Made by a program: the position numbers and the translations under genes. From positions 1 through 38,779 of the forward strand of contig NZ_QXMG01000052.1 of NCBI RefSeq assembly GCF_003569765.1: a stretch of 38,779 nucleotides of DNA, in the 5' to 3' direction. This DNA comes from Caldimonas tepidiphila (GTDB lineage: Bacteria > Pseudomonadota > Gammaproteobacteria > Burkholderiales > Burkholderiaceae_C). The notes beneath the pieces are model-generated. The model saw nothing but the letters and a program-made list of their open reading frames with translations. It was not told the DNA's origin and searched no databases. Shown here piece after piece: positions 31,824 through 38,779 of the stretch (position 1 is the stretch's first letter; each line of letters starts with the position of its first letter).

Positions 31824-33173
31824 ATGAGCCTTCCCGCCGAACTCGCCCTCCGCCTGCGGCGCAACCGAATCTCGCGCCGCGACGCGATGTGGCTCTTCGG
31901 CGCCGGCACCACGGTGCTGGCGGCGCCGCTGCTGCAGGGCTGCGCGTCCTCGCCGGTGACGGGTCGCACCATCGTCGTCGGCATGAGCGAGGACGAGGAG
32001 CGGCGCGTCGACGCGCAGCAGGCGCCGCACCAGTTCTCGCAGGACCTGGGGCCGGTGCAGGACGCGCAGCTCAACGACTACGTCGGCGAGGTCGGCCGCC
32101 GGCTGCAGGCGCAGGTGCAGCGGCCGCAGCTGCCGTATTCCTGGCGCGTGCTCAACGCCAACTACGTCAACGCCTACACCTTCCCGGCCGGCGCGGTCGG
32201 CGTGACGCGCGGCATCGTGACCGAGCTGCACAACGAGGCGCAGCTCGCGGCGCTGCTCGGGCACGAACTCGGCCACGTCAACGCCCGCCACGCCGCGCAG
32301 CGCCAGGGCAAGGCGCTGATCGCCCAGTCGGCGCTGCTCGGGCTGCAGCTGGCCTCCGGCGACTCGGGGTGGGCGCCGTTGATCGGGCTCGGCGGCCAGA
32401 TCGGCGCGAGCGCGCTGCTCGCGAACTACTCGCGCCAGGACGAGCGCGAGGCCGACGCGCTCGGGCAGGACTACCTGGTGCGCGCCGGCTACCCGGCCGG
32501 CGGCATGACCGCGCTGCACCAGACGCTGGTCGACCACGAGCGGCTGCAGCCCTCGCTGCTCGAGACGATGTTCTCCAGCCACCCGATGAGCACCGAGCGG
32601 CGCGACGCGGCGCGCTGGCGCGCCGAGGGCGACTACGCCGCGAGCGCGCGGCTGTCGCCGCAGCGCGAGCGCTTCATGGACCGCACCGCCTCGCTGCGGC
32701 GCCTGCGCCCGACGATCGAAGCCTGCAAGCTCGGCGAGACCGCGATGGCGCGCAAGGCGCCGCAGGCGGCGCAGTCGCACTTCGCCAACGCGCTGCGCTT
32801 GACCCCGCAGGACTACGCGGCCAACCTGCGTATGGCACAGTGCTTGCAGGCGCAGGGCCGCACCCACGAGGCGCAGCGCTACGCCGAGGCGGCGCGCAGC
32901 GTCTATCCGCAGGAGGCGCAGGCGCACAAGCTCGCCGCGGTGCTGAGCCTCTCGCAGCGCGAGCCGGCTCGCGCCCACGCGCTGCTGGACCACTACGACC
33001 GCCTGCTGCCCGGCGATGCGGGCGTGGTCTTCCTGAAAGGCGTGACGCTCGAGGGCATGGGCCGGCGGCACCAGGCGGCGCAGCACTACGAGGCATTTCT
33101 GCGGCAGGGCTCCGAGGGGGCCGCCGCACGGTTTTCAGCCGCGAGGCTGAAGGAATGGGGTTATCTGAGATGA
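31824..33173 (+). CDS. M48-family metalloprotease, lipoprotein with TPR tail
   Basis: A 449-residue zinc protease like BepA/YfgC. The N-terminus combines a Tat-like S-R-R-D-A-M (17-22) with a lipobox LQGC, giving a lipidated Cys40, so it is probably folded before export and anchored in the envelope. The zinc site HELGH is at residues 147-151, and the third ligand lies in DEREADALG. Signature loops are YVNAYTFPAGAVGVTRG and FSSHPMSTERRD. The last 130 residues contain tetratricopeptide-like helices. BepA relatives maintain outer-membrane protein assembly. The gene ends in a four-base overlap with a truncated hemoglobin gene. Family assignment is strong; Tat export is inferred. Confidence 0.92.
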   Translation: MSLPAELALRLRRNRISRRDAMWLFGAGTTVLAAPLLQGCASSPVTGRTIVVGMSEDEERRVDAQQAPHQFSQDLGPVQDAQLNDYVGEVGRRLQAQVQRPQLPYSWRVLNANYVNAYTFPAGAVGVTRGIVTELHNEAQLAALLGHELGHVNARHAAQRQGKALIAQSALLGLQLASGDSGWAPLIGLGGQIGASALLANYSRQDEREADALGQDYLVRAGYPAGGMTALHQTLVDHERLQPSLLETMFSSHPMSTERRDAARWRAEGDYAASARLSPQRERFMDRTASLRRLRPTIEACKLGETAMARKAPQAAQSHFANALRLTPQDYAANLRMAQCLQAQGRTHEAQRYAEAARSVYPQEAQAHKLAAVLSLSQREPARAHALLDHYDRLLPGDAGVVFLKGVTLEGMGRRHQAAQHYEAFLRQGSEGAAARFSAARLKEWGYLR

Positions 33174-33580
33174 ACGCCGACGACACGACCGTCACCGAGT
33201 CCACCACGGCCTTCGACCTGATCGGGGGCGAGGCGCAGGTGCGAGCGCTCGTGGACCGCTTCTACGACCTGATGGAGCTGGAGCCCGCCTGGGCGGAGCT
33301 GCGCGCGATGCACCCGACGCCGCTCGACGGCTCGCGCGACAAGCTGTTCTGGTTCCTGTGCGGCTGGCTCGGCGGGCCGCAGCACTACATGGAGCGCTTC
33401 GGCCACCCGCGGCTGCGCGCGCGCCACCTGCCGTTCGCGATCGGCATCCGCGAGCGCGACCAGTGGCTCGCGTGCATGGAGCGCGCGATGCGGGAGGTCG
33501 AGCTCGACGCGGCGCTGGTCGAGCGGTTGCGCGCCGCCTTCTTCAACACCGCCGACTGGATGCGCAACAAGGGCGGCTGA
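33170..33580 (+). CDS. Group II truncated hemoglobin
   Basis: A 136-residue globin of the GlbO (trHb2) class. Characteristic segments are ALVDRFYDLME with the B10 tyrosine, LRAMHP, LFWFLCGWLGGPQHYMERFGHPRLRARHLPF with the proximal histidine in R-A-R-H, and RDQWLACMERAM with the conserved G8 tryptophan. The C-terminal FFNTADWMRNK is also typical. These proteins bind oxygen and nitric oxide and are linked to redox or peroxide chemistry. The start overlaps the stop of the M48 gene (ATGA), so production is coupled to the protease. It is convergent with smr 48 bases away. It is a different class from the group I globin domain at 22695-23855. Confidence 0.95.
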   Translation: MNADDTTVTESTTAFDLIGGEAQVRALVDRFYDLMELEPAWAELRAMHPTPLDGSRDKLFWFLCGWLGGPQHYMERFGHPRLRARHLPFAIGIRERDQWLACMERAMREVELDAALVERLRAAFFNTADWMRNKGG

Positions 33581-33628
33581 GGCCCGGCTCCGCTGCCTGC
33601 GCCGCCCGCTGCCGCGCCATGCGGCCTC

Positions 33629-34285
33629 TCACGCGGCGCGCCGGGGCGCACCGGGCGGCGCGAGCAGCACCACCAGCGCGCCGGCGCCGCCCTCGGAAGC
33701 GCGCGCCTGAACGAAGGCCAGCACCTCGTTCTTCTGCACCAGCCAGGTCCGCACCTTGGCCTTGAGCACCGGCTCGCGGCCGGGCGAGCCGTTGCCCTTG
33801 CCGTGCACGACGCGCACGCAGCGCCGGCCCTGCTTGACCGATTCGCGCAGGAAGGCGCCGAGCGCCTCGCGCGCCTCGTCGCGGCGCAGGCCGTGCAGGT
33901 CGATCTGCGCCTGGATCACCCAGTCGCCGCGGCGCAGCCGCCGCGCCACCTCGGGCCCGAGCCCCGGGCGCCGGAAGGACAGCGCCTCGTCGGTCTCGAG
34001 CAGCGACTCGACGTCGAACTCGTCCGAGATCGACTCGAGCAGCACGCGCTGCTCGTCGAGCCAGCGCTGCACCGGCTCGGGCTCGGGGCGGGGCCGCTCC
34101 AGCGGCATGATGCCGGGGTCGCGGATCGGCAGCACCGCGCCGACCGTGCGCGAGAACAGCTCGCGCTCGCGCTGCGCCTTGTGCTCGGCCTCGCGCCGAC
34201 GCGCCTCGTTCTCCGCCGCCTCGCGCGCCGCACGCGCGAGCGCACTGCGCATCGGACCCAGATCGGCAAGACTGCGCGCCTTCAC
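33629..34285 (-). CDS. Smr-domain protein (MutS2-type endonuclease domain)
   Basis: A 218-residue protein with an N-terminal helical, charged region (about 1-90) and a C-terminal Smr domain (about 125-215). The Smr motifs L-D-x-H-x-type [15 protein letters not shown] and the catalytic-loop HGKGNGSPG are present, and the end [13 protein letters not shown] is typical of the YdaL/SmrA-like group. Smr domains cut branched DNA or RNA; the exact target for this group is not settled. The start is a GTG at 34285 overlapping the radC stop as GTGA, with a G-run just upstream, so translation is coupled. An internal ATG at 34252 would drop 11 residues. Confidence 0.88.
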   Translation of the reverse strand: MKARSLADLGPMRSALARAAREAAENEARRREAEHKAQRERELFSRTVGAVLPIRDPGIMPLERPRPEPEPVQRWLDEQRVLLESISDEFDVESLLETDEALSFRRPGLGPEVARRLRRGDWVIQAQIDLHGLRRDEAREALGAFLRESVKQGRRCVRVVHGKGNGSPGREPVLKAKVRTWLVQKNEVLAFVQARASEGGAGALVVLLAPPGAPRRAA

Positions 34286-34956
34286 AACAACCCCCGTTCG
34301 GCAAATGAAACCACCTCGCTGCGACCCACCACGAGGTGGTCGAGCACCCGCACATCCACGAGCGCCAGTGCGGATTTGAGCGTCTGCGTGAGGTATTCGT
34401 CGGCGCGCGACGGTTCGGCCACACCGGAGGGGTGGTTGTGCGCCAGGATCACCGCTGCGGCGTTGTAGTGCAGCGCGCACTTGAGCACCTCGCGCGGGTA
34501 GACGCTGGTCTGCGTCAGCGTGCCGCGGAACATCTCGTCCATGCGCAGCAGCCGGTTCTGCGCGTCGAGGAACAGCACCGCGAACACCTCGTGCGGGCGC
34601 GGCCCGAGCGTGAGCCGCAGGTAGTCCTTCACGCGCGTCGGCGAATCGAACACCGGCCGGTCCCGCAACTGCTGCATGAGCGCGCGGCGCGCCAGCTCCA
34701 GCACCGCGAGCAGCTCGGCGCGCTTGGCGGGCCCGAGCCCGCGGATGCCGGCCAGCGCCTCGGGCGGCGCGTGCAGCAGCCCGGCGACGCCCTCGAACTC
34801 GTCGAGCAGGTCCTGCGCCAGCCGCAGCACCGGGCGGTCCTGCAGCCCGGTGCGCAGCAGCAGCGCGAGCAGCTCCGCGTCGGCAAGCGTCTGGGCGCCC
34901 TGCGCGAGCAGCTTCTCGCGCGGCCGCAGTTCCTCCGGCAGGTTCTTGAGCGTCAT
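34282..34956 (-). CDS. radC: RadC-family protein (JAMM/MPN+ domain)
   Basis: A 224-residue RadC protein. The N-terminal part is a helix-hairpin-helix region ([18 protein letters not shown]). The C-terminal JAMM metalloprotein domain has the zinc motif H-N-H-P-S-G and [11 protein letters not shown]. Despite the name, a DNA-repair role has not been confirmed for the family. GAGAAGG precedes the ATG on the minus strand. It overlaps smr and diverges from the FKBP gene across 77 bases. It is a housekeeping gene in most proteobacteria. Confidence 0.96.
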   Translation of the reverse strand: MTLKNLPEELRPREKLLAQGAQTLADAELLALLLRTGLQDRPVLRLAQDLLDEFEGVAGLLHAPPEALAGIRGLGPAKRAELLAVLELARRALMQQLRDRPVFDSPTRVKDYLRLTLGPRPHEVFAVLFLDAQNRLLRMDEMFRGTLTQTSVYPREVLKCALHYNAAAVILAHNHPSGVAEPSRADEYLTQTLKSALALVDVRVLDHLVVGRSEVVSFAERGLL

Positions 34957-34996
34957 GGCCTTCTCGGCACGCGCGATGCGGGTTGGGGCGCGCTTC

Positions 34997-35002
34997 TACA
35001 AT
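34997..35002 (+). promoter_or_regulatory. TACAAT -10 box for the FKBP-ispH operon
   Basis: TACAAT lies 31 bases ahead of the GTG start at 35034, in the context TTCTACAAT. It lies after the alternative ATG at 34983, which argues that the GTG is the true start. The upstream -35 region is weak. Confidence 0.55.
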
Positions 35003-35033
35003 CCGGGCCAGTCTACAAAACGCAGGACGCCGC

Positions 35034-35477
35034 GTGCCCAAAGTCCAACCCGGGTCCTTCCTGACCCTGCACTACCGCCTCTCCGCGCCCGACGGCGCCG
35101 ACATCATCAACACCTTCGACGGCACGCCCGCGACGCTGTCGCTCGGCACCGGCGAGCTCGCGCCTGCGATGGAGCAGCGCCTGATCGGCCTGGAGGAGGG
35201 CAGCCGCACGAGCTTCGACATCCCGGCCGGCGAGGCCTTCGGCGAGCGCAACCCGCAACTGCTGCAGCGCGTCAAGCGCGGGCTGCTCGACGAGCTCGGC
35301 GACCCGGACGAGACCTACCACCTCGGCGACGTGGTGCAGTTCCCGACGCCCGACGGCGCCGGCAGCTACGCGGGCGTGGTGCGCGAGATCGGCGACGAGT
35401 GGGTGCTGTTCGACTTCAACCACCCGCTCGCGGGCCAGCCGGTGCGCTTCGAGGTGCAGCTGATCGGGGTGCTGTGA
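35034..35477 (+). CDS. fkpB: FKBP-type peptidyl-prolyl isomerase, SlpA type
   Basis: A 147-residue prolyl isomerase of the SlpA/FkpB group. The FKBP core with an inserted IF domain is visible: [52 protein letters not shown], then [12 protein letters not shown] and a C-terminal [20 protein letters not shown]. The GTG start has AGGA six bases upstream and fits the promoter position. It shares a base with the ispH start (TGATG), an arrangement that is conserved in many proteobacteria. It is probably cytoplasmic, since no signal peptide is present. Confidence 0.93.
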   Translation: MPKVQPGSFLTLHYRLSAPDGADIINTFDGTPATLSLGTGELAPAMEQRLIGLEEGSRTSFDIPAGEAFGERNPQLLQRVKRGLLDELGDPDETYHLGDVVQFPTPDGAGSYAGVVREIGDEWVLFDFNHPLAGQPVRFEVQLIGVL

Positions 35478-36442
35478 TGGCGGCGCACGTCCATGAGGTG
35501 CTGCTGGCCGAGCCGCGCGGCTTCTGCGCCGGCGTCGACCGCGCCATCGAGATCGTCGAGCGCGCGATCCGCAAGTTCGGCGCGCCGATCTACGTGCGCC
35601 ACGAGATCGTGCACAACACCTACGTCGTCAACGACCTCAAGGCCAAGGGCGCGATCTTCATTGAGGACCTCGCCGACGTGCCCGCCGGCGCGACGCTCGT
35701 CTTCAGCGCGCACGGGGTCCCGAAGGCGGTGCGCGCCGAGGCCGCGCGCCGCGGCTTCCAGGTCTTCGACGCGACCTGCCCGCTCGTCACCAAGGTCCAC
35801 GTCGAGGTCGCCAAGCTGCACAAGGAAGGCTACGATTTCATCATGATCGGCCACAAGGGGCACCCCGAGGTCGAGGGCACGATGGGCCAGCTGAGCGAGG
35901 GCATCCACCTCGTCGAGGATGTTGCCGACGTCGAGCGCGTGCGGCTGCGCCAGCAGGAGCGGCTCGCGGTGGTGACGCAGACCACGCTGTCGGTCGACGA
36001 CGCCGCCGAGATCCTCGCGGCCGTCAAGCGGCGCTTCCCGCAGGTGCGCGAGCCGAAGAAGCAGGACATCTGCTACGCGACGCAGAACCGCCAGGACGCG
36101 GTCAAGGTGCTCGCGCCGCAGGTGGACATCGTCATCGTCGTCGGCAGCCCGACCAGCTCCAACAGCAACCGGCTGCGCGAGCTCGCCGACCGCCTCGGCA
36201 CGCCGGCCTACATGGTCGACGACCCGGCCGACCTGCAGTCCGCGTGGTTCGAGGGCCGCCCGCGCGTCGGCCTGACCGCCGGCGCCTCGGCGCCCGACAT
36301 CCTCGTGCAGCAGGTGATCGAGCGGCTCAAGGCGCTCGGCGCCGCCGGCGTGCGGCGCATGCCGGGCGTCGAGGAGACGGTGCACTTCCCGCTGCCCAAG
36401 GGCCTCGGCGACCGCTCGATGGGCGAGGCCCCCGCGGCCTGA
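35477..36442 (+). CDS. ispH: 4-hydroxy-3-methylbut-2-enyl diphosphate reductase
   Basis: A 321-residue IspH (LytB), the last enzyme of the non-mevalonate isoprenoid pathway, which makes IPP and DMAPP from HMBPP with a [4Fe-4S] cluster. The three cluster cysteines are in [10 protein letters not shown] (Cys17), [11 protein letters not shown] and [10 protein letters not shown]. Substrate-binding segments [20 protein letters not shown] and [11 protein letters not shown] are intact. It is translationally linked to the FKBP gene. A GC-rich hairpin follows before serS. Confidence 0.97.
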   Translation: MAAHVHEVLLAEPRGFCAGVDRAIEIVERAIRKFGAPIYVRHEIVHNTYVVNDLKAKGAIFIEDLADVPAGATLVFSAHGVPKAVRAEAARRGFQVFDATCPLVTKVHVEVAKLHKEGYDFIMIGHKGHPEVEGTMGQLSEGIHLVEDVADVERVRLRQQERLAVVTQTTLSVDDAAEILAAVKRRFPQVREPKKQDICYATQNRQDAVKVLAPQVDIVIVVGSPTSSNSNRLRELADRLGTPAYMVDDPADLQSAWFEGRPRVGLTAGASAPDILVQQVIERLKALGAAGVRRMPGVEETVHFPLPKGLGDRSMGEAPAA

Positions 36443-37849
<1,407 letters not shown>

Positions 37850-37865
37850 AAATTTTTCGTGCCGC

Positions 37866-37895
37866 TTGAGAAGTTCGCGAAGACTCGGCTACAAT
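37866..37895 (+). promoter_or_regulatory. Promoter of tRNA-Ser
   Basis: A -35 TTGAGA (37866-37871) and -10 TACAAT (37890-37895) are separated by 18 bases. The -10 lies 42 bases before the tRNA 5' end. This is the best-formed sigma-70 promoter in the window. Confidence 0.72.
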
Positions 37896-37937
37896 GGCAG
37901 GCTTCGCGACACAGCGAATGACCACAGCAGTACACAA

Positions 37938-38028
37938 GGAAAGGTGGCAGAGTGGTCGAATGCGCCGGACTCGAAATCCGGTATACAGGTTTCCTGTATC
38001 GAGGGTTCGAATCCCTCCCTTTCCGCCA
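37938..38028 (+). tRNA. tRNA-Ser (anticodon CGA)
   Basis: A 91-base type II tRNA. The acceptor stem GGAAAGG pairs with CCTTTCC, followed by discriminator G and an encoded CCA (38026-38028). The anticodon stem CCGGA/TCCGG encloses the loop CTCGAAA, with anticodon CGA at 37972-37974, which reads UCG. A long variable arm is formed by TACAGG and CCTGTA, as expected of tRNA-Ser. The T arm is GAGGG-TTCGAAT-CCCTC. tRNA-Ser 3' ends are common integration sites, relevant to the unusual DNA that follows. Confidence 0.97.
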
Positions 38029-38065
38029 GAACACTAAGCGCGACAAGCACTTAGCGATGCACAAG

Positions 38066-38090
38066 ACGCCCGGCACCGCCGGGCGTTTTT
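38066..38090 (+). terminator. Rho-independent terminator of tRNA-Ser
   Basis: A perfect nine-base stem, ACGCCCGGC and GCCGGGCGT, with loop ACC, followed by a run of T (38086-38090). It starts 38 bases after the tRNA 3' end. Confidence 0.9.
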
Positions 38091-38722
38091 GCTTTCCGGC
38101 TTCGGTCGGCGGCTCATGTAGCCACTGGTAAGGGGTTTCCTGCCGCGTAGTTCACCATGTAGCTACCCCCGGCCGGCTGTCGCCGTTCGGGCTCGGCGCA
38201 TTGCTGCGCGCAGTGGCAACAGGCGTACTCTTGCGCTGGTTGCGGACGGGGCGCGTTTCGGGCGCCACCCTTCCGCCGGCAAGCATCGGCCTCAGAGTCC
38301 AGCGCCTCGGCGTGCCAGGACGTCGAGAAGCGCGACACCCTGCGGGATGGCGTTGTGAGACGCGGCAGCCTCGTCGGCCGTGGAACGCAGCGCCAGTCAA
38401 TAACGAAAAAGCCCGGCGGGGGGCGGTCGGAAGTCTGGACGCTGCGGATTGGATACCCGCCGGTTTGCCTTCTCTGCTCAAATGTCCAGAAAAAAGCTAC
38501 GGCGGCGGGGTGTGAAAGTCTGCCGGCTCAGGTGGGACACCGCTCGGTTCCCTCGCTGCGTGCAGCCGAGAAATGCGCCCTTTCTTGTCCCGGGTTAGCG
38601 GTGCGAGACGAACCGGCCGGTTTCCATGTCAGGCGCTCCAGACTTTTGGCTCCCCCTCCCATCGCCGGTCGTTTGCTGATTTGATTCGCTCCCGAAGGGG
38701 GGAAATTCTGGCGTGCGGAACT
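38091..38722. other. Downstream stretch without a convincing gene; possible integrated-element edge
   Basis: No frame here has a good start, a ribosome site and normal codon use together. Short overlapping frames exist on both strands. A minus-strand frame at 38152-38481 ends with R-N-Q-R-K-S-T-P-V-A-T followed by R-P-G-V-A-T, and another at 38114-38338 ends L-P-V-A-T. From memory this resembles short Ash-like or P4-satellite-associated hypothetical proteins, but that is not verified. The repeated CATGTAG[CT]-type sequence near 38114 and 38156 is seen. Base composition is less GC-biased than the genes upstream. Position right after a tRNA gene would suit an integrated element. Confidence 0.35.
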
Positions 38723-38738
38723 GGCTTTGTTGCACAAA
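38723..38738 (+). mobile_element. Possible insertion-sequence end (IS5 family, IS903-like)
   Basis: GGCTTTGTTGCACAAA resembles terminal inverted repeats of the IS903 group of the IS5 family, which begin GGCTTTGTTG. If real, the element would run rightwards out of the window; a TTGACA near 38770 might be its transposase promoter. Only one end can be seen, and no transposase reading frame is available to confirm it. Confidence 0.35.
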
Positions 38739-38779
38739 TGGCAGCGAGGGCGCCGGGCGGGGCGTGGCTTGACAGCGCC

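Noticed and set aside
29004-33086. Minus-strand frame of 1360 codons opposite the FtsX-type permease and M48 protease
   Set aside because: Very long but low-complexity (Arg/Ala/Gln/His-rich) and directly opposite two genes with clear family motifs; a GC-driven shadow.
28991-33580. Plus-strand frame of 1529 codons ending with the truncated hemoglobin
   Set aside because: Only its last 136 codons encode a recognisable protein; the rest is a shadow of the permease and protease frames. The true start is the ATG at 33170 overlapping the protease stop.

Overview
The window is high-GC DNA with short intergenic gaps, heavy use of 1-14 bp gene overlaps and a recurrent CTACAAT-type -10 sequence. The gene content (NADP glutamate dehydrogenase, XdhABC with a LysR regulator and guanine deaminase, a BMP-type purine ABC transporter, 4,5-DOPA dioxygenase, RadC-Smr, SlpA-type FKBP-IspH, SerS next to tRNA-Ser) points to a betaproteobacterium, most likely order Burkholderiales. 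The genus cannot be fixed from the sequence.

Layout. 1-5220 (all minus): an ECF sigma factor and RskA-like anti-sigma factor, followed by a DUF4331 secreted protein, a small lipoprotein, a helical-repeat exported protein and a HupE/UreJ-like membrane protein cut by the window edge. 5303-6840 (minus): a 66-residue protein coupled to a coiled-coil DUF2325 protein, with a perfect Fur-box-like palindrome upstream. 7084-8427 (plus): gdhA. 8438-9469 (minus): a radical SAM/SPASM protein.

9566-25105 is a purine uptake and catabolism region. xdhABC (minus) diverges from a LysR regulator that overlaps guaD (plus). These are followed by the ATPase, two permeases and binding lipoprotein of a purine/nucleoside ABC importer, and further on by an adenine deaminase. 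Together they would import purines, deaminate adenine and guanine, and oxidise hypoxanthine and xanthine to urate. No recognisable urate-degrading enzyme is present. Inserted between the transporter and the adenine deaminase are a Rieske oxygenase and, convergent to it, an unusual protein that joins a plant-type ferredoxin, a degenerate flavoreductase barrel, a group I truncated globin and a zinc-ribbon-like tail.

25216-27614 (minus) holds a tandemly duplicated two-gene unit: a small Ras-like GTPase of the COG2229/CvnD type, each preceded by a small partner protein containing a shared SWPNLT core. 28085-28945 (minus) is a DODA-type extradiol dioxygenase. 29118-33580 (plus) has an FtsX-type permease, then a Tat/lipoprotein M48 metalloprotease translationally coupled to a group II truncated hemoglobin. 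33629-34956 (minus) is radC-smr; 35034-36442 (plus) is the SlpA-type FKBP gene and ispH; then serS and tRNA-Ser(CGA) with a clear promoter and terminator. The last 690 bases have no convincing gene, a different texture, and a sequence resembling an IS903-group insertion-sequence end near the right edge.

The items most worth following up are the ferredoxin-globin fusion beside the Rieske oxygenase, the duplicated GTPase modules, and the ECF-controlled DUF4331 operon.
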